Numbered from the stretch's first letter, positions 37,167 through 50,740 are shown. The stretch is 64,000 bases of DNA from Hesseltinella vesiculosa (GCA_002104935.1 MCGT01000036.1:186001-250000); one strand, 5' to 3'. Numbers and translations are program-made. Notes: a model not told the origin generated them from the letters alone.

Positions 37167-40100
37167 ATGCCTAAACGTGAAAGATCCAAAAAGAAATCTG
37201 ATTTGGATGCTGGTAAGAAAAAAGGGGCACCATCTTGCCATTGTGATCGGTCCATGGCATGGAGAACTTTGCGACGGCCACTTGCAGATTCCTGACGCTT
37301 TTTTTGTTGTTGTTTGTGTTGGCTGTCGCAGATCGTAAAAAGGTCAAGGTGTTTGAAGGAGTATCTATACCTACCGTATCTGAAGAAGAACGCAGCGAAT
37401 TCTTAGTCAACCAAAAGGGATCCGGCTCTGATCTCTCGGCAGCCAACGACGATCCCAAGAAACATGATCCAGAGAATGACATCGCGATCGCCACCCGTAC
37501 CCGCTCCCGCGCCCATCATCAAGACACCCATGACGACAACCACATCGACATTGCAGCCAAGAAGCCCACTGGCCCCTTGGCTGCCGATCGACCCAAGCGT
37601 CACACACCAGCGGACGATCACAACGACAAACCTCATGTCAGCGCATTGGCTGCACGCCGGGCGAAAGCGAAAGAGGACAAGGCCAAGCTGCAGCAGGACC
37701 CAGTTGCAGCCAGCCAGGAAGAACAAGCCAACGAGCAAGAGACATCGGTCGTTGGCAGCGACGAAACCGGCCACAGCCAGCCCAGCGAAAAGCCAAAGAG
37801 CGCTTTGGCAGCTCGCCGTGCCCGCCGCCTTGCGAAGCAAACGATGACGACCGAGAACAATGAACATCCCATTGATACCATGGATGTGGACAATGCCACC
37901 ACTCCAGCCACTGCTGTCGAAGGTCCTGACAACTCGATGGATCCAGAAGACCCACCCGCTACGCCTTACGCCACCCCTGTCTTTAGCGACCAAGAGGACT
38001 CTCCTCTGGCAACACCCGCCCCAGCCAAGGCGCCAGCCAAAAAAGCGTATGTCGGGCTTTTCTGAAAAAAAATAGCGGCTCACCTCTTCTTTTCCTCCTC
38101 TTCTTTTTTAGTGCCAACAAATACCTAGACCCAAGGTCAGTGTCAACCTTCTCACCAGAGTCTGCCTTTACATTCGAACACGACGATGAAACGTATCTCT
38201 GCATTGGTCTCAAGAAGCACGAGGTAGGCTTCGAACAGGAACCCCTGTCTTCTGACTCACCTTCTTTTCAATGAAGCGTCTTGTCTTTGTTGGCCAGGCT
38301 TTGATTGCGCCGTTGTTTGGGACGATCGACATCATGGGAGCCTTGCTATCGTCCGAGGAAAGCATGCCTAGCAAATGGACGGACAGGTTGGAACCTTTGG
38401 TTGAATTCTATCCGGTGTTCTCTTCACGGGCGACAGCCCTGACTTGTGTCCAATCGGTGCCTTTTCAACCTTCCTGTACCTCATCGACCTTGGTGGATGA
38501 GTATTTCCTGAATGTCAAGGGCAAGCTGGGTCCTTTGCAAGATGACTGGGCCAAGTACCAATCGATCATTGTTGTGCGCTCGATGCACTGGAATGGCGTT
38601 GCCAAATTGGAACATTGTCTGCCCACCATGAAAGATCTCTTTTGTGTGCGATCCAAAGAGTTCCATGCGGCCAATCAAGGTGATTTTTATGACGTCATTC
38701 CAGGTTTCCAACCGGTAATCTCTCTCCTTGGAAGTCAACAAAAAAAAAAAAGTAACTCCCTTTCCAAACCGCTAGATCGTCACCCCAACGTTGGAAGCGC
38801 GGTGTATACAAATCGAACCCTCATGGGAGCAGGGCATAGGGCGTTTGTTTGACAATGAATTAGGTACAGAGATGAACCTTAAAAAAAACCAACTTACCCC
38901 TCCCTATTTTCTAAGTGCGCACCACGCCTCCTGTCAGCTTTGTATGTGGTACAAAAAACATGGGCAAATCAACGTTTGCGCGGTATTTGGTCAATCAGTT
39001 GCTGAATAGGTAAAATCCCAAAAAGAATGGAAAAACTGGATTTTTGGGAATTGACTGTGCATTTTTTCTTTTTAGGCATCGCCGAGTGGCCTATTTGGAA
39101 ACCGATGTGGGACAATCTGAATTTACACCAAATGGCATTGTTGCCTTGCATATTCTTGACACCCCCATTCTTGGTCCTCCTTTTACGCATCCTCATCATG
39201 TGGCCAGGCGCGCGCATTTTGTGGGCAGCACATCGTCTGGACGTGACCCTGATCATTACATGACTTGTGTGCAGCAACTGGTGGAGGTGTGGCGCCAGGA
39301 ATCCGACGAATGGCTGGCGGTGGCAGCGAATGAAAACGACTCGACCAGCCAACAGCTGCTGCCGTTGGTGGTCAACACGCCTGGATGGACCAAGGGCCTT
39401 GGCTATGATCTTTTGCTGGGGATGATGGAGCATGTGGCTCCCAGTCATGTGTTTGCCTTTTCTGCGCCGTCGCTCGATCACAAGTTCCATGAAGGACGAC
39501 AGTTGCCGCCTGATTTTGCTGATCATGTGCGTCGTATGGGGATCCCTCAGCTCCTGTACCTACAGACGGCCAACCTCGCCAACCATGACACCAGCCAACT
39601 GGCTGGCCGAGCCGCTCACCGTGTGCCAGCCCCTACCACCTGGATGGATCGCTACCAAGCCAGCGATTTGCGTCAACTGATGACCATGTCTTGGATTTAT
39701 ATGGACCCGACCGCCTTTGGCGTGCCAGCCACGGCTTGGTGGCGGCCATGCTCGACGCTGGTAGAGCGGGTGCCATGGAAAATAGACTGGACGCACTTGC
39801 AAGGCATTTGGATTTTATTTGATGATGTGCCTTTGTCACAGTTGCTCTATGCTCTCAATGGTAGTCTTGTAGCCTTGATCGGTCAAGTGACTTCTGATGC
39901 TACCTCCAACGACGATGACCGGACAGCATTGGTAGGTTCTAGGAGAAACCGAGGCTTTTTTTTAGCTTACCCTTTTTTTCCATCGCCCAGACAAAGAAAT
40001 TACCAGCCTATCATAGCTCAATGAAGTCGGTGCCACCTGACCCCTATCAGACAGAATGCCTTGGTCTTGGTTTGATTCGCAGCATTGATCGGGAAAAGCG

Positions 40101-40341
40101 ACAATTGTATCTTGTGACCAGCTTGCCTTTAGACCGGTTGCGCCGAGTGACTCGGATCGTCAAGGGGGATTTGGAATTGGCATTGCCGATGATGCTTGAC
40201 CACCGCTCATTGAATCTCAAAGGAGTCGCAGGTGTGTCATGGCGAAATGTACCGTATATCTCCTTGGAATCTATCGACGGTATTGGTGCTGGCAAAGTCC
40301 GGGCTCGACGAAATCTTATGCGACGTTCTCAACAACATTAA
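37167..40341 (+). CDS. GRC3: polynucleotide 5'-hydroxyl kinase GRC3 (NOL9 family)
   Basis: Nucleolar RNA kinase that with Las1 processes ITS2 in pre-rRNA and promotes rDNA transcription termination. Eight exons (37167-37212, 37332-38046, 38112-38223, 38277-38714, 38776-38863, 38916-39009, 39076-39931, 39991-40341) give 899 residues. A long disordered, charged N-terminus (KKVKVFEGVSIPTV; repeated ALAARRAxxxxKxx segments) precedes the fold starting EHDDETYLCIGLKKHERLVF. Walker A is VCGTKNMGKSTFARYLVNQ (intron-split), followed by YLETDVGQSEFTPNG with the DxGQ lid residues. VNTPGWTKGLGYDLLL supplies the clasp motif. The C-terminal domain contains TECLGLGLIRSIDREKRQLY and ends RARRNLMRRSQQH. The N-terminal extension of ~250 residues is long for the family. 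The gap from the upstream gene is only 134 bases. Confidence 0.93.
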
Positions 40342-41208
40342 GCTCCCCCTCCTTTTCCCTTTCTCATTGTGATGTACCTTTGTCTTTTTCTATTTTAAGC
40401 CATCCTCCTTTTTGCATCGTCCCATGTTATAAAAAGTCTTTCCATGCCAAGATCATCACCGATGGCAATAAGCAAGTCGCTGGTTTTCGCGCGCTTTTCA
40501 AGGGAAACAAGACGGACACGGATTGGCTATCCGGAGGAAACAAAAAAAGTAACCTTCACGTGTCTCGAAAAGGCAAGTCGTCAGGGTTTATTTTTTATCG
40601 CCCTCGACACTGTGCCGATCCTTACTCCTCTCGTTCAACTTTGTCCCATTTGAGAGCATGTTGACGGATTTAGGCATTGGAAATAAAAATCAGCCCATGC
40701 TTATTCTCTGACCCAAACCCCAATTCAGTTTTACCAAAAGAGTGACAAAACAAGAAAAGGGGGGGGGGAGAATGTGTAAACCACGATGTCAAAAAAAGCC
40801 TGAGCCAAAATCCTGTCCCTCTTTATCAACGTGGAGAGGAACAGTCGCTAGTCGATCTTATTTGGCAAATAAGGGGCATCTCTGGTTTTTTTTGGGGGGA
40901 CTTGAAAAATCCTTTAAAAGGCCTATTGCCCACCAAAAAAAAAAAAAAAAATCCTCTTTCTTCCTTTTTTCTTTTCTTCACTTTTTTCTTTTCTTTTACT
41001 CTCGCCTTCTCTCCCTGTCTATTCAACCTTTTTTTTTTTTTTTTTTGTACATACGACCCTCTCCTTTCAGCAAACAAAAAAGAAAGTCCATTTTCTTTTT
41101 TTTTTATAAACCTTCACATCGTCTCTCCCTTTTATGCATCATGTAAACAGCACTCTCGTTTAAACGAATGCTTTTTTTAACTGTCATTTATTTTTTGACA
41201 TAGTGTCA
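40342..41208. other. intergenic with extreme homopolymer content
   Basis: About 870 bases with A17, T16 and G9-type runs and CT-rich stretches. The stretch 41120-41208 ends in a TTTTTTTGACATAG acceptor-like site just before the zinc-finger ATG, so a 5'UTR intron is possible. An open stretch at 40444-40650 has no recognisable domain. Confidence 0.45.
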
Positions 41209-42202
<994 letters not shown>

Positions 42203-44665
42203 CGACCCTTTTTTTCCTTGCCACTCTTTTTTACCTTAATCCCCCCCCCCCCTTCATCCTTCAAAGGATTGACGAGCTTCAAGAGCTGTCTCCTTTTTCC
42301 TCCCCCCTCTCCCTCTTTTTTTTTTTTTTTCTCGTGTTAGAAATCCACCCCATTCCCTTAATCTCCATGCAGGCGTCTTGCTTTCTTTTATGTATATGAC
42401 TTACTCTATGTGTATATGAACTCTTTCCCATATGTCTCGCCTTTTTGTATTTTTAATTTCTTATAAATAGCCTCCCTATCCCTATGCAATTCTGGTCCTT
42501 TTTTTTCTTGTTCCTGTGACCTATGAGATCAGGGTTTTTTTTTTTTTACTCCAGCTTTTTTTTCTGTCATGTCCATGCGGTTTGGTCGTACAAGCGTCAA
42601 AGAAGAAAACAATTGGGTTTTTGTGTTCCCTACTCCACCTGCCCTTGCATAATCACTTGTCATCAATGAAATAAGGGGGGATTCATTTCAATACCAAACA
42701 AAAAAAGGGGGGGTGGCTTTCTTTTGCACTTGCTTGGGAAGACAGCATGGAAAACCATTTGAGTTTTGAGGGGAGCATGTGTTCTCAAAGGTGGATCATC
42801 CGAGGCTCTTCCCTGTTTTGGATCAACATGCTTTTTTTTTTTTTTTTTCGTCAACGTCACCATCCAATTGACAAGCATATGTTTCCAGAAGCCTTCGCGC
42901 GAAATTCCACTTTTCGTCGGTCATGCTGGACACTTTGGGTCATGCAACTTTCTTTTCGGGCCTTCCGTGACTTGATCCGATTGCCAATAAGAGTCAAGCA
43001 TGTCGTGATGGCAAGAAGCTCCTCCCTCCTAAATTCCCACAAACACTAAATCTGGCCTGTTGACCGTCACAAAAAGGAATGGTGCTGAGCGGAGCCTGAA
43101 ACCCGGAACGAAAAAATTCCAAAACTGGACGTTTCAATGGCAGCCGTTGTGCCACCCGAATCAAAAAGAGCTGCAGAACAGATGCGCAGCCTGCTTTTTT
43201 TTTTTTTTTTTCATTTGGCTTTAATTCAACCCTTTTGCCAAGCCAATCATTTAAAGAAGATCATATGCATCAGCTGTTCACATGCCACCAGGCAAAAAAA
43301 AAAAAACCACCAGCAAGTGAAAGATGGATATCCCCCATTTTCAGTCGAATGGCGGTGATGCATTTTACCAAGAAATCGGTAGATCGTCACACCATTGTGG
43401 CAAAAAAAAAAAAAAAAATTCACTGCATGCCATGTGCCTCTAAATGGGAACATTAAACTTTTTTTTTCCACAGCTTGATTTTCACCGAGCCCGAGGACAA
43501 GTCGTGCTGATGGTTCGCATCATCGCAGGGACGAGTTTTTCTCAACGTTTTTGTTTTTCTGCAAGCTCTCTCTTTTGAAAAAAAGAAACACGAAGACGCC
43601 AAGAGTACGCTCTTTAAAAACCTGATAACAAAACGGGAGTGTGAAAAGGATGGGAAGTCTTGAACGTGTCTTTGTCGCGCGCAACTGAACTCACTTTTTA
43701 CTTTGATCCAACCAACCGGTTCAGCGAATAAAGCGACCTCACCCTTGTATGAGTTTGAATTTACAAGAGAAGAAAACGTGGTCTAGTGGACTTGACTTGC
43801 CATGTGCATCTTGTCTTTTTTTCCTGTAAAAATGAAACCTGCAGCAATCGCTGGGGCCAAGCGGAAGAGAAAAGAACACCTTATCCCCCCCCCAACAGGA
43901 TCTCGGCTCTAGCCTATCAATTTGGTTCGTTTTATCATCATGGCTATTTCATTTTATTTCAACGAATGCACACAACCATCCCGCTCGAATGACCGTGCTA
44001 CAATTCATCATCCTACAGATTTCCCTCTCCAGCTTCCCGAATAAATCTTGGAACCCCATCCCCCAACTCTGGGCATGTTAACAATAGGCTCCTTTTTTTG
44101 GCATATGACAAAGAAAGTCATGGGGACATCTTTTTTTTTCCAAACTTGCATCAATGTCTTGTCAAGAAAAAATCACATTGAGCAGGGCACATGGGATGAG
44201 ATGCCTAGGAGGTTACCTAAACTTGCTTGGCATCCTTACCATGCATTTGCCATGCTTATTAGCCCATGCCAAGCGTGAGATTGGGTCTACCCCAGAATCC
44301 CCCCTCTTTCCCGAGGTTAGGCTGCTGTTCAAAAAGAAAAACGAGTGCCAAGATTTTCCTATTTCAGAAGAACCGGAACACAAGGTTTCTTTAAATGAAA
44401 GAAGCAGATCAAGAGTGATTTTGGGGGTGAAGAAACGAACTGTCAAGATCAGCCATTTCCATTCCCGCTTCGTGCCAGGTTGGACACAGATCCACATCGC
44501 ATCTCCCCCAAGGTTGGCTTGTACAAGACGCGTGTAACAAGCATTGATCTTGACGGTCGCTCCCACACAAACTCACAGCAACTCTTTTTTTTTTTCTCAC
44601 CATGACGTGGAACAGAAAATGCAACGACGAATAGCCTCTTTTATGTCTACAGAGATGATGAATGA
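42203..44665. other. 2.4-kb intergenic stretch, no gene seen
   Basis: Contains many T and A runs (for example T16 near 42833-42848, A16 near 43402-43418) and poly(C) at 42241-42252. I examined both strands and found no domain, no splice-consistent frame and no RNA gene. The first 300 bases are probably the 3'UTR of the zinc-finger gene. Confidence 0.5.
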
Positions 44666-46087
44666 TTAAAACACAGCACCGAAACCAAAGGTCTGCTTGA
44701 TGGATCGCCAGTAGTAACCGTTCCAATTGCTGCGAGTGGTTTCTTCTTCACCCAAAGGCACACCTGTTTGCTTGATTTGCAACGTCACCCCATCCGAGCC
44801 TTGATCAAAGTCCATGGTCACCGTCGAGTAATGACCGGCGGGCCAGTTGCGCAAACGCCACGATTGCACAATCTTCTTGTCAGGCACCTGTTTCCCAAAT
44901 GGAACGTTGTCAGTTTTCTTTTCGTCAGTATCCTCCTCTTACCAATTCCAAAATGGTACCCGAGACATTGCCGTTGAACAATTCAAAGGGAGCGTCGACC
45001 TGCTTACTAATCTTAGCCGGGCCGCGGGTCCATGCCGTCACGCGTTGAGCGTCCAAAAGCGTTTCGAACAATTCGTGGGCAGATGTTTGGAACTCGATGG
45101 TGTCTTGCACGGTGGTGGTGTTGATCTTTTGTGACGACACAGGGGCGTCTGGGGTCGAGGAGGGCGTGCTGGACTTGTTGATGTGAGTGACATTGCTACG
45201 TTCCTTGGTGACCCCGGCTTGAGCAGCAGCCTTGCCGGATTCAATGTACACATCCGAGCTATGGTCTTCATCAAAACGAATGAGTCGCCCTGTCATTTTT
45301 CTCTCTCTTTCCAGAGGCTTGCTTACTTTTGACCATGTCACTGGAAAACGCCACCAACTTGGATCGCAGCTCAGGCACCAATTTCTTTTTGATCAACGTG
45401 CGCAGCTCCTGCTTTTCACTGGTTTCGTTGTCCACGGTGATATCAAACTAGGAAAAATAGGGAGAGTATGAGTCTCTTCGCACCTCCAACGATGGTCGTA
45501 TTTCTTTACCACATATTCGTCTTCTTCCGTATCATGGGCCACTTCAGGAATCATGATCTTGCCCGTCGCTTCCGTCCCTTCCTTGGTCACACCTTTCCAT
45601 GCCCATGAAAAAAGAAGAAGTCTTTCAGTCCTATAAAATACACGGCTTTATGCGTGTTCCCATGTCTTTACCCTTCCAGGCCAACTGAATGCGAACATCG
45701 AAGATAGTGATCAGCTTGCCCTTGCGTTGACAAAGCTCCACGTCGCCATCCGTTTCCACCATCTTTGTGATCGCCACTTGTGCTCCTTGATCTTCCACCT
45801 TCAAGCCTTCAAACTGCTCAGTAAAGTATTTTTGCGACCATGGGAGACAGTTCTTGTTCACCCTACGTCAAATGTTGCATCCTATAGTAAGTATCCCCTG
45901 TAGAAAAACTCTTTTTCGGTGCATTGAAAAAACTGCCAATGCCCAACGTCGTGAATGTCATCCCTCTTGCTAAAGCTAGCTTCTTACCAATGCCTATAAA
46001 GAATCGAAACAAGCCAATGTGAGTTATGTTGATCGGGCCGTGTCCCCAACGCGCTTACCAGTTGTTCACGTTTTTCCAGTTCGACAT
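44666..46087 (-). CDS. AHA1: activator of Hsp90 ATPase (Aha1)
   Basis: Hsp90 co-chaperone that stimulates its ATPase. On the minus strand, exon 1 (46059-46087) encodes MSNWKNVNNW. A micro-exon of six bases (45988-45993) adds His and completes two Trp codons. Exon 3 (45673-45861) encodes VNKNCLPWSQKYFTEQFEGL and LCQRKGKLITIFDVRIQLAW. Together these rebuild the NNWHW start of the Aha1 N-terminal domain. Next come FDITVDNETSEKQELRTLIK and a linker rich in Ser/Thr. The C-terminal AHSA1/Bet v1-like domain starts TTTVQDTIEFQTSAHELFET and ends GYYWRSIKQTFGFGAVF. The AWTRGPAKISKQVDAPFELF and NVSGTILELVPDKKIVQSWR stretches are diagnostic. About 330 residues, normal for the family. It is divergent from nothing; CCD lies 140 bases upstream on the same strand. 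Confidence 0.93.
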
Positions 46088-46227
46088 GCTTCAAATGTTG
46101 AAAAAAAATAAAGAGAAAAAAGAAGGCGACCGAAATGGATGGAAAAAAAGAAATGGCGTTTTCCCACCCCGCCCTCCCTCCTTTTCATCCGTTTATTATC
46201 TCTCTTTTTTTTTTTTTTTTTTTTGGT

Positions 46228-48171
46228 CTAGTTGATAGAGACAGATTGGTAGTCTTGATCGACATAGGAGCCATGGAAGGTAATGTTGGAGAAGTGGCCA
46301 AGAGGGCAGCGGGCAACCTCGGTCATGGTGGCAGCGTCGAGCACAAGGAGGTAGCAATGCGGCTGGCCACCCGACTGGCCAAACAGGACATTGACAAGGC
46401 TGAGGACAACGCCGTCGTCTTCACCTGTGGCGTCAGGCCGCGGTACAAAGATCGGCTCCGAGCACACCTGATGCTGCTCGTCAAAGGCAGTCATGGCCAG
46501 CGTCTGCGTGTCGATCTTGACCAAGTTGTAGCGGGAGCTGGTCTTGTTCGTAGCCGTCACGAGCTGGTTGGCAAACACATAACGATAAGGCTTCAGCGCC
46601 TTCATGGGGTTGAACCGTAAGAACTCGACATTCGAGGCCAGCTTGGCCATGGTGGCGATCTTCCCGCCCAGCTGCACCGAGAGCCGCACCAGGTCGCCAA
46701 ACGACGACTGCCGCGCCGGAGGCAAGTAAAACCCGCGTTCCTCTTTCACACTGGCTGGGTGTGTGCGGTAAGTCTTTGGCCCAGCAAGCGGGAGCTGGTG
46801 ACCAAACGTGTGCACTTGATGAACAATGTCGCCATCCGGGAACGCCGCACAGTCCAGCACCAGGGTCGTCTGCTTCGTGGTCGAGTCGTAGGCTTCCCAA
46901 GCATTGCCCACATGGAACGTGAAAAAAGGGTGGACGGGGATGGATGCCACAAGGCCGACGTCGGGCCGCCGAGAAATCACATGAAGGTAGGTCTGGCCGT
47001 GATTGTCCCACACCAGCGACGAGGAAACGCTGCCGCTGGCCATCATGGTCGCGCCATTGCCGCCAAAGTAGAGCGGCGCCTCGGGCAAGATGATGTAATG
47101 CTTGGTCAGCCAGAACGAGTGGATGTAGCTGGGCCGCAGTGGCGTCCCGTTTGTTCGCTTGGTGATCGTCGCATACACCGTCACCGTACCGTCCTTGGTG
47201 CATGAGAACACAGTCAGCTTCGGGAACAGACCAAGTGTCAGCGTGAAGTTGAAGATCTCCTCGGTGTCTGGGTCATGTTGATGATGCGCCGCCGCGAGAT
47301 CGCCACCCAGTTCTGGGCCATATGTGTTGTATCGAAACAGCTGCTCAGGCTCTATCCATCCCATAATAAAAGAGGTGAGGGCTTTTTTTTTTTTTTTTTT
47401 TCCTCTCCATATATTACCAAGGGTGTCGACGTGGATTTTTTGCAGAATATTGGCGTCGGTCTTGGTCACCAAAGTGGGCTCGTGGTGCGAGGCAGTGTTT
47501 TTTTTTAATTGTCTTGGTAAAGGGTAGTTCGGCGTGGGGGTGACGCCGACCATTTGGCTGGAGGGCTCGGACATGTCCAGTCCCACCTTCAGCAGATAAT
47601 GCGTGCGACGCAGCCAGCAAGCCAACCGTGCCATCATGGATTGCTCGTCGATGTGACCAAACAGGATCGTCGGTTTGCCGTCCACCAGATTCCGCTCAGC
47701 CTTCTTGGCAATGTTTCTTGAGTTGTACCGCACACGCTGTTGCTCAGGATCAAACTGGAACCGGTGGACAAAGGGTATCCCATCAAACGCATGTCGAATC
47801 GTCATGTCATTCTCCAGCGTGAACCGGCCGGGCCCTAGATCCAACGGGAAAAACATCAGTCTTGTCTTTTTTGTTTGCCTTGGTCACGTACCAACACGAT
47901 ACATGGTACCATTTAGCCACGAAGGCAGTGTTCCTTGAATAGGTAGCCATACAGGGTCAATGTACTCAGGAATGTTGTCAAAATGAACGGACTGCCACTG
48001 GGCTATGCGGTTGAAGTGTCGATTGAGCAAGAACAGCTTTCTCATGCCAACAAGGATAAGCACAGCTGTTGCCCAGCCAAACCAATGGAGATTCTCTGTC
48101 AACTTCGTCCACAGGGACTCCCGACCAACGTAAATAGCCATGACAGCCAATGGAAAACCACCAAGGAGCAT
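46228..48171 (-). CDS. membrane-anchored carotenoid oxygenase (CCD family)
   Basis: Non-haem iron carotenoid cleavage oxygenase. Three exons (48171-47892, 47834-47418, 47351-46228) give 606 residues. The N-terminus carries one or two hydrophobic segments (MLLGGFPLAVMAIYVGR; LHWFGWATAVLILVGM), unusual for the family and implying membrane anchoring. The core then begins IQGTLPSWLNGTMYRVGPG and RHAFDGIPFVHRFQFD. Four iron-ligand histidines can be placed: AAHHQHDPDTEEIF, SYIHSFWLTKHYIILPE, HPFFTFHVGNAWEAYD and the terminal NITFHGSYVDQD. The substrate is unknown. In Mucorales such enzymes cleave beta-carotene toward trisporic-acid mating hormones, so a role in apocarotenoid signalling is possible but inferred. 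Antisense open frames in exon 3 are shadows. Confidence 0.9.
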
Positions 48172-48856
48172 CTTTTTTCAAGTAAAATAGAAACGAAATG
48201 TGAAAAAAGAAGAGCGAAAAAAAAAATGAGCAACTGCCTTTCTTTATTTTACGTGATTTCCCCCTTGGCATAATTCTCTTTGTTCTTGCTGCACCAGCAT
48301 CAACTTAAAACCAAAAAAGGGAAGCCCTTCTCTTTGCCGCCTCCTCCACCGGAAGACTGGTCCAACAGTGCGGAAATCTCTTTACTCCCTCTTTTGAAAA
48401 AAAAAAAAATGCGCTCTCGCTATGTTGGATAAATGCACGGTTTGATAGTCATTCATCAGTACAGCTCTGCCGGAATGAGCGTGGTTTTTTTTTTCAGCAG
48501 CCTTTGGCCCGTTCTCTTGAAGGTATTGCTGATGTGTAGTTTTGCCTGAGCGTGCAAAGGTGTTGCCTCGAAGCAGTGGAATAAAAATCAGCGCGCTTGA
48601 CCAGGTAGGAGAGAAGAAATGGCAGTGCAATGGATGACAAAAGGTGTTTATAAGAACCGACGGCTACTGCATCAATGCACTTTTGGAGCCAAGCTCTGGC
48701 CGAACACTTGCACGGGTTCTTTGTTCTCATCTCATTGATGCCAACCCTGTACACAACTGCTGGCGTCCGATGCAAGAATGGGCAGCAGAGCTGACCCTTG
48801 TTTAATGGAAATGACGTTTTATGTACACAAGCGTATGGAGTGGGAGGCGACAGGTT
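48172..48856. other. intergenic, no gene seen
   Basis: About 680 bases separating the CCD start from the SLD5 stop, both minus strand. AT-rich with A13 at 48398-48410; nothing coding that I can support. Confidence 0.5.
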
Positions 48857-49887
48857 CTAAATCAACTGAACACGTCCTTCCTGTAGCAATTCCTTGATGG
48901 CCCGGTAGCGGATGATATAGGTGCCGCCCTTATCCATCTCGGTAGATTCTTCCGTGTCATTTCTGCGGGACAAATCAAAAATCGAATGAGTCTCTCACTG
49001 TCGTCCCATTTTTTTTTTTTTGATCGACATACACCATCCATTGATGAACGCCAACATCGTCCAGGACTCGACAAAAGACAGGTGCTTCTAAATTGGCGGT
49101 GACCACTAGAAATGAGATAAAGGGGTTAGGGAGGTGCAAGAGCGTGGTTGGCTGTGGTGCTTGCCCATGTTCAGATCGCCATGCATTTCATCCTGTTTGT
49201 GCTGCGTGGGGGGAAGGTGATGGAGAAAAGAGTCGTGATTGTATGTCTCTAGCAGTTCCTGGTATCTGAAGAAGTCAAAAACAACAGAGGGTTATGCCTT
49301 CTGGGTTGGCCGCTTCTCGTCAGCGTGGTTACCTTCTTGCATAAGCGATTTCCTGTGCAGACATTAATTCTTGATAATCCGGTCGACGCAGTAATTCCAA
49401 GGTATATTTTTCGATCTGCGGGAAAGCAAGGTGAGGGCGAGCCGCCTTTTTTTTCGTCCGTTTTTCTTTGGGGGTACCTTGTGTAGTCGAGTTCGTAAGT
49501 AGCTCTTGATCAAGTAGCGTATCCGTTCCATTTCAGTTTGGAACAGCATGGATATAAACTTATTTTCCAGGTTGGAGGACATGTGATCCATTACCAAGCC
49601 AGCCTATGGAACAAGCAAGAAACCGTCAAGTAAGCTTGCCGACGGGGTGCCATCCATCCAGTGTTGAACGGATGAGTTACCTGATCTTCAATCCTTTCAA
49701 TGAGAAAGTCGACGAGTTGTTTTCGGTAGGGAAGGAGCTCGGGGGCGTTGCGTTCGTTCATCCACACTTTTGTCAGCTCCAGCACGTTGTCTTCCAGGGC
49801 ATCGTCTGACAATCTAGCATGCAAGGCATTTGCCTGCGTCATTGAAAACGATGATTCTGCTGTTTGTCTTTGGGAATCAAATGACAT
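48857..49887 (-). CDS. SLD5: GINS complex subunit Sld5
   Basis: Subunit of the GINS tetramer in the CMG replicative helicase. Six exons on the minus strand give 231 residues from the ATG at 49887 (MSFDSQRQTAESSF). The helical A domain includes ALEDNVLELTKVWMNERNAP, ELLPYRKQLVDFLIERIEDQ, NKFISMLFQTEMERIRYLIK, SYLRTRLHKIEKYTLELLRR and LMSAQEIAYARRYQELLETY. The short B domain reads VTANLEAPVFCRVLDDVG and GGTYIIRYRAIKELLQEGRV, ending QLI, as in known Sld5. The intron at 49106-49164 must use a GC donor (GCAAGC) to connect GDLNM to VVTANLEAP. A GTG codon just upstream (49893) is not the start. Confidence 0.92.
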
Positions 49888-50214
49888 GGCCACTGTACAA
49901 AAAAGAAAAAGAAAAAAAAAAAAAAAACGGGAGAAAAAAAAACGGCGTGGCCGTGTTTTTTTTTCGAAAAAAGCCCAGCGCCACCCATCTTTCTTTACTT
50001 GCTTTTCTTTCGCTACACGTAATGTACATGACTACGAGGAAATGGACTGATCCATTGCACAGCAGCGGAATAGCTGCTGCTCTCCCAGAACCAACCAGCG
50101 CCTAATGTGAAGCAAGGCTCATCGGCCTCATCATCAAGTCAATCACGCCATTCTCCTGACGAAACATCGTGCTGCGGCTCCTGCTCCTGCTTCTCTTCAG
50201 GTATCTTTATTATT

Positions 50215-50740
50215 TTATTTTTTCATCAGCGCTAAGTAATCCGAGTCAGTAGCACTTCTGTGCACTTTAAGCGATCTTTGGTTGTCCGCGTCAGGCATGG
50301 ATCCGTCATGAGCAACACTGGCACCTACACGGAACACCGTCTTGCCCTCGAGCTTTTGGCCAGTGACAGCAGAGGGAGTGGGTACATCTTCATCTTCACC
50401 TTCGCCCAGGGCATACGATTCGCCAAAGCCCCAGGCTCGGCAAGAGCCATCTTCATGCGCAGACAGGCCAAGGTTGGACCCACAGGCCAGGCACTTCTGT
50501 AGGCACGCCCACGGCCTTTTTGAATTGTGAGCCTTCGTGCTTGCCCTTGGTCTGGCGCTCCTCGATCAGAGCAGCAGACAGGCCAAGCTGTGACGAGTCT
50601 GCGCGGCCAAACGCATAGACGGCGCCGTCTTCCATCAGCACAAAGGAGTGGCGTTCGCCAGCATGCACAGATTTAACAGTACCCGTGCCTCCAAGATCAA
50701 CCACAACGGTCGGCGATTGCACAAACATCAGCAGCACCAA
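50215..50740 (-). pseudogene. 5'-truncated, frameshifted RCC1-family C-terminal fragment
   Basis: Matches only the last two or so blades of an RCC1-type propeller (Ran GEF, Srm1/Pim1 family). The order on the minus strand is VKSVHAGERHSFVLMEDGAV, YAFGRADSSQLGL, KKAVGVPTEVPG, then in another frame ACGSNLGLSAHEDGSCRAWG, FGESYALGEGEDEDVPTPSA and GQKLEGKTVFRVGA. The frame changes between VPG and ACG, and the last blade is scrambled before a stop at 50215. Nothing upstream of ~50745 resembles RCC1; a T12 tract and then a 56-bp tandem array begin there. It is a relic or a captured gene fragment, not a working gene. Confidence 0.78.

Noticed and set aside
46759..47205. Plus-strand frame inside the carotenoid oxygenase
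   Set aside because: Antisense shadow of a conserved exon containing the iron-ligand histidines.
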